Below, in pieces: positions 1-5,771 of a DNA stretch of 9,257 bases. A program made the translations under genes and the position numbers. The notes under the pieces are model-generated. The model was not told where the DNA came from and ran no database searches. It saw only the letters and a list, made by a program, of their open reading frames with translations. Positions within the stretch are counted from its first letter, which is position 1. Each line of letters starts with the position of its first letter. The stretch lies in NCBI GenBank assembly GCA_009786045.1, contig WQTY01000058.1:1-9257 (forward strand). Reading direction: 5' to 3'. The stretch comes from Pseudomonadota bacterium. Lineage in GTDB: Bacteria > Myxococcota_A > Bradymonadia > UBA4248.

Positions 1-276
1 AAGCCGATGGAAGCCATCGACAGCATCAAGATCGTCCAGGTCGACGGTCTGAAAACCTCTGGCGGGGACAGCGGCGGCGAACTCCCGGCTTCCGGCAGCG
101 GCAACCTGGTCGATCAGGCAACCAATGCCATGCTGCGCTATCGCACACAACAGCCGCTGATCGACAGCCTGCTGAGCGAAATCGGCATCAAAGGCAATTC
201 ACTGTCCGGTATGACCGAAAGCCTGATCGATACCGTAAAATCCGCTTCAGAAACAGCCGCTTCATCCAAGTCATAG
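1..276 (+). CDS. Flotillin/YqiK-like protein, C-terminal end (5' truncated by the window)
   Basis: The reading frame is open from the first base, so this is the last 91 residues of a longer protein ending at the TAG at 274-276. The visible part contains IDSIKIVQVDGL, then a Gly/Ser-rich linker, then LRYRTQQPLIDSLLSEIG, and a Ser/Ala-rich tail. An 'I(D/K)xIKIxQVDGL' segment followed by a glycine-rich stretch and an 'ALRYRxQxPLIDxLxxEIG' helix is what I recall from the C-termini of bacterial flotillin/YqiK proteins. These are membrane-anchored SPFH scaffold proteins of functional membrane microdomains. The SPFH domain and membrane anchor lie outside the window, so the assignment rests on the tail alone. 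The ATG at 7 is internal to the frame and is not the start. Confidence 0.65.
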   Translation, partial: KPMEAIDSIKIVQVDGLKTSGGDSGGELPASGSGNLVDQATNAMLRYRTQQPLIDSLLSEIGIKGNSLSGMTESLIDTVKSASETAASSKS

Positions 277-295
277 GATCGGGTTCTTTTTTCGT

Positions 296-312
296 GGGGG
301 AACTGCTCCCCC
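296..312 (+). repeat. GGGGGA/TCCCCC hairpin, copy 1
   Basis: GGGGGA (296-301) and TCCCCC (307-312) form a 6-bp stem over a 5-base loop. The hairpin is preceded by TTCTTTTTTCGT, and the combined TTTTTTxCGTGGGGGAAC layout recurs at the right end of the window (from about 9195). The T run lies upstream of the hairpin on this strand, so it is not a classic + strand terminator. Unlike the two longer copies it lacks the ACCCCCTGCG extension. Confidence 0.5.
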
Positions 313-330
313 CTGGCCAAACACAAAAAA

Positions 331-412
331 TGCGGTGGCGTATTCGGCCAGAAAGCCGAATAGCCACCGCCGCAGCCCGTATTCGCCCATTCATGGGCGA
401 ATAGGGCGCGCC
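331..412 (+). repeat. Two-hairpin structured element, copy A
   Basis: Hairpin 1 pairs GCGGTGGC (332-339) with GCCACCGC (363-370). After a single unpaired G (340) it continues as TATTCGGC (341-348) pairing with GCCGAATA (355-362) over a 6-base loop. The 17-base interval 363-379 separates the two inner stems. Hairpin 2 pairs GCCC (375-378) with GGGC (404-407). After another unpaired G (379) it continues as TATTCGCCCA (380-389) pairing with TGGGCGAATA (394-403). It ends in GGGCGCGCC and an A-rich tail. Copies B and C share this layout. I do not recognise the family; a REP/BIME-like dispersed palindrome or a structured RNA element are the main options. Confidence 0.8.
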
Positions 413-482
413 AGCAAAATAAAAAGAAACACCCTGGGCGGGCCAAAACCGACGGTCCAACGGCAACACTTTTTGCCCCAAA

Positions 483-528
483 GCGATACGAAGTATCGCA
501 GGGGGGTTGGGGGAGCTGGCTCCCCCAA
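483..528 (-). repeat. GGGGGA/TCCCCC hairpin module, copy 2 (inverted)
   Basis: Read on the - strand there is a perfect 10-bp hairpin, TTGGGGGAGC (528-519) with GCTCCCCCAA (516-507). A C-rich CCCCCCT link follows, then a second perfect hairpin, GCGATAC/GTATCGC (499-493 and 489-483) with a 3-base loop. The order of hairpin, ACCCCC(C)TGCG-like link and second hairpin matches the module at 9204-9256 in the opposite orientation. The second hairpin differs in sequence between the two copies. Confidence 0.6.
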
Positions 529-634
529 AGACGGCGAAAACTTGCCTCCCGGCGAGTCGCACCGTAGAAGAAATGCGGATGGGTGATACAGGGACGGCAT
601 CGGGCAGGACAATTATCCCAGGGAGAGGGAAGGC

Positions 635-1189
635 ATGAAAGGCCTTGAAAGCATGAACTTGGACGACTCGTTGACGGAGGCCCTGGCGGCAGACGAGGAC
701 GCGGCGGAAGAGGCACAGAGAGACGGGGCGCTGCAGGCGAATGAAGCGCGGATGCAGGCGAGTTTTTCGCAAGTCCTCAGGGTTAAGGGCAGGGCCATGA
801 CCGATGCGCTCATGACGATTGCCGGCACGCGGCAGCGCTCGGGGCGCCTTTGGCTCATGTTTCTTGCCACCAGCATCGTCATTGTGTTGCTTCTTGTCCA
901 GGTCTATTATCGCCATCGCGAGCTTAATCTTGGTTATGCGCTCAGTGCTGCCATTGCAGATCGCGAGGCACTGCTTGAAGATAACCGAAAACTGCGCATT
1001 GAACTTCGCATTCTGAGCTCGCGTGAACGGCTTGCGCCTCTGGCCATGCGTCAGCTTGGCATGGTCACCCTCAAGCCGGAGCAGATTCTGTTTGTGACCA
1101 AACCCAGGCGTGATGCCGATACCCCCACACCTCGCGGTACGCGCCGCCAGGATGGTCTGGATAACGTCAAATTGATTGTGGAGGACTGA
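635..1189 (+). CDS. ftsL: FtsL-like cell division protein
   Basis: A 184-residue bitopic membrane protein. Residues 1-70 are a charged cytoplasmic part, long for FtsL. Residues 71-91 are a hydrophobic membrane segment (LMFLATSIVIVLLLVQVYY). Residues 94-130 form a periplasmic coiled coil (DREALLEDNRKLRIEL), followed by the FtsL-type ending RERLAPLAMRQLGM and a PEQILFV strand. FtsL joins FtsB and FtsQ in the divisome to activate FtsWI. Sequence identity in this family is low, so the call rests on this topology and on the position 3 bases before an ftsI gene. The start at 635 is chosen because a purine-rich GGGAGAGGGAAGG (621-633) lies just upstream; an internal Met at residue 7 is less well placed. 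The usual upstream mraZ and rsmH are absent. Confidence 0.85.
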   Translation: MKGLESMNLDDSLTEALAADEDAAEEAQRDGALQANEARMQASFSQVLRVKGRAMTDALMTIAGTRQRSGRLWLMFLATSIVIVLLLVQVYYRHRELNLGYALSAAIADREALLEDNRKLRIELRILSSRERLAPLAMRQLGMVTLKPEQILFVTKPRRDADTPTPRGTRRQDGLDNVKLIVED

Positions 1190-1192
1190 GCC

Positions 1193-3253
1193 ATGGAGAC
1201 CCAGGTCAGGGATGACGCCAGGGCACGGGCGCGCAAAGATCGCGGTGCGCGCTGGAGGCTGATCGTCATCGGGGTGCTTTTTTTGGGTTTGTATGTTGTC
1301 ATCGGGGTGCATATCTACCGCCTCCAAACGCAGGAAATGCATCTTCGGGAGCGTGCCGAACGGCAAAGCACCGGGCGGATAACATTGGGGGCCGGCGGAG
1401 AGAATCATCTGGATGGGCATCGCGGCTACATCTACGACAGGCATGGGTTTGAACTTGCCATCAGCGTTGAGACACCAAGCATTTTCGTCCACCCGCACCA
1501 GATTGAAGACAAACAGTCTGCGGCCATTGCCCTGAGTCAGGCACTGCAAACCGATCTCGGCGAGATTCGGCAAAAACTTGCTTCGAAATCGCCTTTTGTG
1601 TGGCTTGAACGAAAAACGACACCGGAGAAAGGGGCAGCCGCCAAGGCGCTGCACATTCGGGGCGTCGGCACCAAGCGCGAAAGCAAGCGTTACTACCCCG
1701 GCCAGGAGCTTGCCGGGCAGATCATCGGTTTTGTGGGGCTGGACAACGTGGGCCTGGAGGGGCTCGAATCTACCTATGACCAGTACCTTCGGGGCGATGT
1801 CATGCGAATCCAGGGGGTGAGGGATGCACGCGGACGCGTCATCCTTACCACAGACTCTCCCCGGCTCAACGCCCTGGAGGGGAGCTCCATCACGCTGACG
1901 CTCGATCAATACATCCAGAAGGTGACAGAAAATGCGCTGGAGCGAGTGGCGCGCCACCACGATGCCAAAGCGGCCATGGCCATCGTCATGGACCCACGCA
2001 CAGGCGAAATCCTCGCGATGGCCAACTGGCCAAGGTTTAATCCAAACCGATTTCGAGATTATCACAAAGACAACATGCGCAATCGCACGGTGCTGGATGC
2101 CTACGAGCCCGGAAGCACGATGAAAGTCTTTACCTATGCGGCCGCCATCGACGCCAAGCGCATTCGTCCCGGCGATCCCATCTCCCAGGAACGAGGCAAA
2201 CTCCGCATCGGCTCAGCAACCATCTCCGACACGCACACCATCGCCGACATGACGGCCGAAACAGTCGTTGTCCAGTCATCGAACATCGGCGCCTACCATC
2301 TGGCCCAAAAAGTAGGACGCGAGGGATTCCACAATTATCTTCGAAAATTCGGTTTTGGGCAGAGAACGGGCATCAACATCGCGGGTGAGTCGGCGGGAAT
2401 CCTCACCGAACCAAGGCGATGGGCTGAAATCCAGTTTGCCAACATTGCCTTTGGGCACGGCATCAGTGTCTCGCCCATTCAGATGGCCGTTGCCGTCTCG
2501 GCCATCGCCAATGACGGCAAACGGATGCAGCCCTGGCTCATTCGCGAGATCCGCGACCATCATGGCAATATCATCCTCCAAAACGGCCCCGTCGAACAAG
2601 ATCAGGTGGTCTCGCCTGCCACGGCGGTTACCGTCCGGCAGGCCATGGAGCGAGTGACAACAGAGGGGACGGGGCTGCGCGCCTGGGTGGCAGGCTATCG
2701 TGTGGGCGGAAAAACGGGGACTGCACAAAAAGTCGATCCGAGAACACGCGCCTATGGCAACAAATACATGGGGAATTTCGTAGGCATCGCCCCCATTCAC
2801 AATCCAGACATCGTCGTCGTCGTGCTCATCGACGAACCCAAGCGAGGCCATACCGGCGGACTCGTGGCCGCACCCGTCTTTTCAGAAATCGTCACCCAGG
2901 TTCTGCCCTACCGAGGCGTCTTCCCGGAGAGCGTCATGAGCGGCAAACTCGATCCTTTCGAGCTCCAGGCACTGTCTAATCTCCCCACCCACAACACACT
3001 GCACGCGCGCGAGGATCTCGAAGAAACAACCCACTGGAACGGTCAGCCAACCTGCCACCATGACATCCAGGTGCCGGACTTCATCGGTCTGTCATCCTCC
3101 GCAGCACTCAGGCTCGCCACGCAATTCTGCCTCGCCATCGACCTGCAGGGCTACGGCTTTGTCTCCAGCCAATGGCCCGAACGCGGAACCCGCGCCACGC
3201 CAAACTCGCGCATCGAACTCGCCCTGCAGCCGCGCTACCAAACGCTCAAATAA
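1193..3253 (+). CDS. ftsI: Septal peptidoglycan transpeptidase FtsI (PBP3 type) with C-terminal PASTA domain
   Basis: A 686-residue class B penicillin-binding protein that cross-links septal peptidoglycan in the periplasm. Residues 23-44 are the single membrane anchor. The pedestal/dimerisation region begins near HRGYIYDRHG (76-85) and includes RYYPGQELAGQIIGFVG (166-182). The transpeptidase domain spans about 255-570 and carries all three catalytic motifs: STMK (308-311, nucleophile S308), SSN (362-364) and KTGT (507-510). A PASTA domain follows at about 624-679 (starting at IQVPDFIGLSSSAALRLA), a domain that binds muropeptides or regulates activity in related proteins. GGAGG (1180-1184), 8 bases before the ATG, sets the start, and the gap to ftsL is 3 bases. 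The protein looks intact. E. coli FtsI lacks the PASTA domain; FtsI with PASTA is known in several other lineages. Confidence 0.95.
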   Translation: METQVRDDARARARKDRGARWRLIVIGVLFLGLYVVIGVHIYRLQTQEMHLRERAERQSTGRITLGAGGENHLDGHRGYIYDRHGFELAISVETPSIFVHPHQIEDKQSAAIALSQALQTDLGEIRQKLASKSPFVWLERKTTPEKGAAAKALHIRGVGTKRESKRYYPGQELAGQIIGFVGLDNVGLEGLESTYDQYLRGDVMRIQGVRDARGRVILTTDSPRLNALEGSSITLTLDQYIQKVTENALERVARHHDAKAAMAIVMDPRTGEILAMANWPRFNPNRFRDYHKDNMRNRTVLDAYEPGSTMKVFTYAAAIDAKRIRPGDPISQERGKLRIGSATISDTHTIADMTAETVVVQSSNIGAYHLAQKVGREGFHNYLRKFGFGQRTGINIAGESAGILTEPRRWAEIQFANIAFGHGISVSPIQMAVAVSAIANDGKRMQPWLIREIRDHHGNIILQNGPVEQDQVVSPATAVTVRQAMERVTTEGTGLRAWVAGYRVGGKTGTAQKVDPRTRAYGNKYMGNFVGIAPIHNPDIVVVVLIDEPKRGHTGGLVAAPVFSEIVTQVLPYRGVFPESVMSGKLDPFELQALSNLPTHNTLHAREDLEETTHWNGQPTCHHDIQVPDFIGLSSSAALRLATQFCLAIDLQGYGFVSSQWPERGTRATPNSRIELALQPRYQTLK

Positions 3254-3268
3254 ACACAGAGAACCAAC

Positions 3269-4474
3269 ATGATCACTGTCGGAAGCTATATCCATCGAGC
3301 CGAACTGGAAGACGTCTTTTGGCGCTGGCTGCACGGTCAGGTCAAAGCAGATGACCCGGAACGCGTCACCAAACTCATCCACTTTAACAATATATATGTG
3401 AACCGCTACCTCGGACTCTGGGCAAAGCAGCTCTTCTCAGCCCTCGCAGGCTCCCGGCCCGTCGAAGTGCCCATCCAAACAAAAGCAGAACTCAAAGACG
3501 CCCTCGTCAGCTACCCGCACTACCACGACGAACACATTGATGAGCTCATGCGAGACTACCTCGCAAGACGCGAATGTTTTTTTATCGAAACCCCCATCCA
3601 TGGAAAACTCTACTTCGCAGGCTGCGGCGACCAGCACCGGCTCGTCGGTTCCCAGCGCATCAAACGCGCCCGGCGTCTGGCCGAAAAATCCGCCCGGCGC
3701 ATCATCGACATGATCTTCAGCGCCATTAAACGCCGCGCTGAACACTATGCCGACATGCGCGCCACACAGCTCGGCATCCCGCGCACGCAGCTCCTCACAA
3801 GCAAGTCCGAAATGATCCACGAGTTTGAGCGCGCCGAAGAACGCATCGTCCAGGATATGCGCGAAGGCATCCATTTGCCAAAAATCAGCGCACCCAGCAT
3901 CAACGACGTCGCCGGACTAAAGGTCATCATCGAACCCGGTGACGAAAAAAAACTCTTCCACTACCTCGAAACGCGAACCCGATGCGACATCTTCGAAGTC
4001 GAACCCCACCGCGGCGAAAACTACAACGCCACCAATCTCGTCATCCGCGCCAGACCACAAAAAAATATCCTCATACGTGAACCCATCGATCCACGACTCA
4101 TCCGAAGCATGCAAAACCGCGGCGTCTGGAAAGGCGATGTTCAGAAAGAATTCGAAAACTTCGTCCTTAGCGGCGAAGACGAAGTCTATATCGAAATCAT
4201 CTATGCCTCCTTCAAAGACCTGCTCGAATCCGAAATCGGAAAATCCATGCACGAAACACGCATCACCACCCAGCGCAATAAACAGGAATACACCGGACAA
4301 CTCGCCAAAAATATCGAATATATCGTCCAGTATATCTTCGAATTTGCCTCATACCCAAGCGCAGAGCTCAAAGAATGCGCCATCAAGGTATGGACGCACT
4401 ACCTCCCGGATTACTTCAACGAAGTGTTGAAAAATCTCTACCGTATCGAAGATCCCGTCAAATTCTACGATTAA
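3269..4474 (+). CDS. Protein with divergent RelA/SpoT-synthetase-like motifs
   Basis: A 401-residue protein with no signal peptide or membrane segment, so probably cytoplasmic. The N-terminal half (1-200) is helical and charged, and I do not recognise it. From residue 211 the sequence follows the motif order of (p)ppGpp synthetase domains: INDVAGLKVI (211-220; family DxAGxRxI), GENYNATNLVIRA (249-261; family GYxSxHxxV), VYIEI (306-310; family VEIQ with catalytic Glu, here E309), and ESEIGKSMHET (320-330; family 'xExxxAxH'). Three things depart from active enzymes: the Arg of DxAGxR is Lys, the His after Tyr is Asn, and the upstream RxKxxxSxxxK substrate helix is not evident. It may be an inactive or altered nucleotidyltransferase, and the resemblance may be coincidental. 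It starts 15 bases after ftsI with only a weak ribosome-binding site, which suggests cotranscription or translational coupling. Confidence 0.5.
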   Translation: MITVGSYIHRAELEDVFWRWLHGQVKADDPERVTKLIHFNNIYVNRYLGLWAKQLFSALAGSRPVEVPIQTKAELKDALVSYPHYHDEHIDELMRDYLARRECFFIETPIHGKLYFAGCGDQHRLVGSQRIKRARRLAEKSARRIIDMIFSAIKRRAEHYADMRATQLGIPRTQLLTSKSEMIHEFERAEERIVQDMREGIHLPKISAPSINDVAGLKVIIEPGDEKKLFHYLETRTRCDIFEVEPHRGENYNATNLVIRARPQKNILIREPIDPRLIRSMQNRGVWKGDVQKEFENFVLSGEDEVYIEIIYASFKDLLESEIGKSMHETRITTQRNKQEYTGQLAKNIEYIVQYIFEFASYPSAELKECAIKVWTHYLPDYFNEVLKNLYRIEDPVKFYD

Positions 4475-4494
4475 CTTCTGCGGTTCTTTTTTCT

Positions 4495-4574
4495 GCGCGC
4501 CCTATTTGGCCTGTGGCCAAATACGGGCTGCGGCGTCCGCTATTTGGCCCACAAGGCCAAATACGCGTACGCAT
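4495..4574 (-). repeat. Two-hairpin structured element, copy B (inverted)
   Basis: This copy lies 20 bases after the stop of the RelA/SpoT-like gene and is inverted relative to copies A and C. On the + strand, TATTTGGCC (4503-4511) pairs with GGCCAAATA (4515-4523), flanked by GCCC/GGGC with an unpaired C at 4524. The second hairpin pairs TATTTGGCC (4541-4549) with GGCCAAATA (4555-4563). It is flanked by GCGTCCGC/GCGTACGC (one mismatch) with an unpaired C at 4564. On the - strand the unpaired bases are G, as in A and C. The distance between inner stems is again 17 bases (4524-4540). Nine of those bases, CGCAGCCCG read on the - strand, are identical to copy A. Both inner stems here have the same sequence. 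Confidence 0.8.
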
Positions 4575-4639
4575 CATATTGGCTGTCAACACGCCTGGAC
4601 TGTCTCAGCGAGAGCATTTTCACTGCCTCATCCTTACCA

Positions 4640-4668
4640 TTGACGAATTGACTGTTGGCATATAAAAT
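4640..4668 (+). promoter_or_regulatory. Sigma70-type promoter for the first DUF4476 gene
   Basis: TTGACG (4640-4645) and TAAAAT (4663-4668) are separated by 17 bases, each matching the consensus at five of six positions. An overlapping TTGACT (4648-4653) and TATAAA (4661-4666) are also present but are spaced too closely to pair with each other. Transcription would begin near 4675, leaving a leader of about 84 bases before the ATG at 4759. Confidence 0.65.
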
Positions 4669-4687
4669 GCAAAGATTCCCAACAGTC
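4650..4687. promoter_or_regulatory. Inverted repeat flanking the -10 region: candidate operator
   Basis: GACTGTTGG (4650-4658) and CCAACAGTC (4679-4687) are perfect 9-bp complements lying either side of the -10 hexamer and the predicted start of transcription. Their centres are 29 bases apart, close to three helical turns. This arrangement suits a dimeric repressor. A transcript starting near 4675 would not contain the left arm, so an RNA hairpin is less likely than a DNA site. Confidence 0.4.
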
Positions 4688-4758
4688 CAAACTCAAAGGC
4701 GTTAGTTTGACGTTTTGTGGGTGACATGAACAACAACACTGTGTGTAAGGAAGTGAAA

Positions 4759-5436
4759 ATGATGAAGTCGAAATCAGTATTTGCTGCACTGGTAGCTTTG
4801 GCGTTTGCCTCGGTCTCGTGTGCTTTCTTTTCCAGCTCACCGGATGCTTATACAAGCGCAGGATATCAGGAATCCTACCAGGAGCCCTATTACGGAGAAC
4901 AAACAGTTGTGACGAGTTCCGCCGGTGGAACCTACGGCGTGGCAGAGGCCGGACCGTACGGATCTTCGGCTACCGTCGTCGGCCCCGATGGCGAAGTGAT
5001 CAGCGTCTCAGTCTCCATAAGCGGTACAGGCATGATGGACACTCAGATATACGACAGCGGCTTCCAGCAGCAGACAGTCGTCACTCACCATGGCGGCGGC
5101 GGTCATCAGCATGGCGGTGGCGGTGGCGGTGGCCGCGGTGGGTGCTATGCCATGGGCATCGTCGATTTTGGCAAGTACTACGACACCATGAAAGCAAAGA
5201 GTTTTGACGAGCACAAAGTCGATCTGGCCAAAATGAGCGCCAAATCGGGCGCCTGCTTCAGCACAGACCAAATCGTCAAACTTCTTGGACTGCTCACTTT
5301 CGACAACAAAAAAGAAGAAATGGCCGTCATCCTGTATCCCATCACCTCCGATAAACAGAACTGGTTTCAGCTCTCAAACGCCTTTACTCACCAAATGCAC
5401 TGGCAAAATGTTGTAGAGCAGACAGTCGGCGATTAG
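4759..5436 (+). CDS. Exported protein with one DUF4476-type domain and a His/Gly-rich linker
   Basis: A 225-residue protein of unknown function. Residues 1-21 are an export signal (basic start MMKSK, hydrophobic ALVALAFASVS, then C21). C21 could be a lipoprotein cysteine, but Ser at -3 is a poor lipobox, so ordinary signal peptidase cleavage is possible. Residues 30-105 are Tyr/Gly/Ser-rich with a repeated QTVVT (48-52, 105-109). Residues 110-128 are a His/Gly run (HHGGGGHQHGGGG) that might bind metal. Residues 129-222 resemble the DUF4476 domain: a SFDEHKVDLAK helix, FSTDQIVKLLGLLTFD, AVILYPITSD and a WFQLSNAF ending. AAGGAAG (4747-4753) favours a start at 4759 or at the adjacent ATG at 4762, rather than the in-frame GTG at 4717 or ATG at 4726. 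It is related to the next gene. Confidence 0.75.
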   Translation: MMKSKSVFAALVALAFASVSCAFFSSSPDAYTSAGYQESYQEPYYGEQTVVTSSAGGTYGVAEAGPYGSSATVVGPDGEVISVSVSISGTGMMDTQIYDSGFQQQTVVTHHGGGGHQHGGGGGGGRGGCYAMGIVDFGKYYDTMKAKSFDEHKVDLAKMSAKSGACFSTDQIVKLLGLLTFDNKKEEMAVILYPITSDKQNWFQLSNAFTHQMHWQNVVEQTVGD

Positions 5437-5447
5437 CCCATTGCAAA

Positions 5448-5479
5448 GTGTGGCAGCTTGCTTTTTAAAAATGCCACAC
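5448..5479 (+). other. Hairpin upstream of the terminator
   Basis: GTGTGGCA (5448-5455) pairs perfectly with TGCCACAC (5472-5479) over a 16-base loop made of a T run followed by an A run. It starts 11 bases after the stop codon, directly before the intrinsic terminator. It may protect the mRNA 3' end or act as an auxiliary terminator. Confidence 0.45.
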
Positions 5480-5488
5480 CCCCGACTG

Positions 5489-5519
5489 AAGATGGCACAT
5501 GATGTGCCATCTTTTTTTT
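5489..5519 (+). terminator. Intrinsic terminator after the first DUF4476 gene
   Basis: GATGGCACA (5491-5499) and TGTGCCATC (5503-5511) form a perfect 9-bp stem, extendable by two A-T pairs, over a 3-base loop. Eight T residues (5512-5519) follow at once. This is a textbook Rho-independent terminator, and it ends the transcript of the gene at 4759-5436. Confidence 0.92.
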
Positions 5520-5547
5520 GTCGCATGCCAGGCATAATCCAATGTGT

Positions 5548-5563
5548 TGGCACACAAGATGCG
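5548..5563 (+). promoter_or_regulatory. Possible sigma54-type -24/-12 element
   Basis: TGGCAC (5548-5553) followed five bases later by ATGCG keeps the exact GG-N10-GC spacing of sigma54 promoters, but the -12 box departs from TTGC(A/T). It overlaps the small dyad TGTGTTGGCACA. The position, over 200 bases before the next start codon, and the single imperfect match make this weak. Confidence 0.2.
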
Positions 5564-5578
5564 TCTTTTTCTACAGAA

Positions 5579-5606
5579 TTGGACTCAACCCGAAAATTAC
5601 TATAAC
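5579..5606 (+). promoter_or_regulatory. Candidate sigma70-type promoter for the second DUF4476 gene
   Basis: TTGGAC (5579-5584) and TATAAC (5601-5606) are separated by 16 bases. The -10 is a five-of-six match; the -35 is only partial. Transcription near 5613 would give a leader of about 160 bases before the ATG at 5772. Because a strong terminator precedes it, this gene needs its own promoter, and this is the best candidate I see in the gap. Confidence 0.4.
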
Positions 5607-5771
5607 GACTATTCTTTCAAAAATCCGCCAGACAACCATCGACAAATAATTCACGCCAAAAACAAGTGCCCTCAAACCACATATGTGCTATTCCTTCTTG
5701 GGACTTGTCCTTAAGTCATGTGTTTTTGATCTTATCTGTATGGTTTCAACACACCGATGGGAGGAAGTTCA

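Larger units (their letters stand above)
277..634. other. Hairpin-rich intergenic region between the flotillin gene and ftsL
   Basis: No convincing gene lies in these 358 bases. They hold, in order: a GGTTCTTTTTTC tract (282-293) also found after the gene ending at 4474; a short G/C hairpin (296-312); two-hairpin element copy A (331-412); an A-rich stretch (413-435); two further hairpins (483-499 and 507-528); and the ftsL leader. A weak sigma70-like pair, TTGCCT (542-547) and TAGAAG (565-570) with a 17-base spacer, is the only promoter candidate I see for ftsL. Neither box is a good match. The region looks like a mosaic of dispersed intergenic repeats. Confidence 0.6.
5437..5771. other. Intergenic region between the two DUF4476 genes
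   Basis: These 335 bases begin with a hairpin (5448-5479) and a strong terminator (5489-5519). An AT-rich stretch with candidate promoters follows (5548-5606). The perfect palindrome CACATATGTG lies at 5678-5687, and GGAGG at 5760-5764 serves the next gene. I see no coding capacity. Confidence 0.6.

Noticed and set aside
331..412. Copy A as an ordinary intrinsic terminator of the flotillin gene
   Set aside because: No T run follows the hairpins on the + strand. On the - strand, six T residues follow hairpin 1, but no - strand gene needs termination there, and copies B and C lack a comparable tract.
188..2065. A 625-codon open frame on the - strand
   Set aside because: It runs antisense to ftsL and most of ftsI and crosses the hairpin elements. 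Its translation has no recognisable domain, whereas the + strand genes carry clear motifs. It is an effect of codon bias in the + strand genes.
4375..4665. A 96-codon + strand frame overlapping the end of the RelA/SpoT-like gene
   Set aside because: It reads through hairpin element copy B, has no ribosome-binding site or recognisable sequence, and overlaps the promoter of the next gene.
4717..4758. An upstream start for the first DUF4476 protein (GTG at 4717 or ATG at 4726)
   Set aside because: AAGGAAG lies at the right distance from 4759 or 4762, and the shorter protein begins with a normal signal peptide. The 14-codon extension would lengthen the n-region without benefit.
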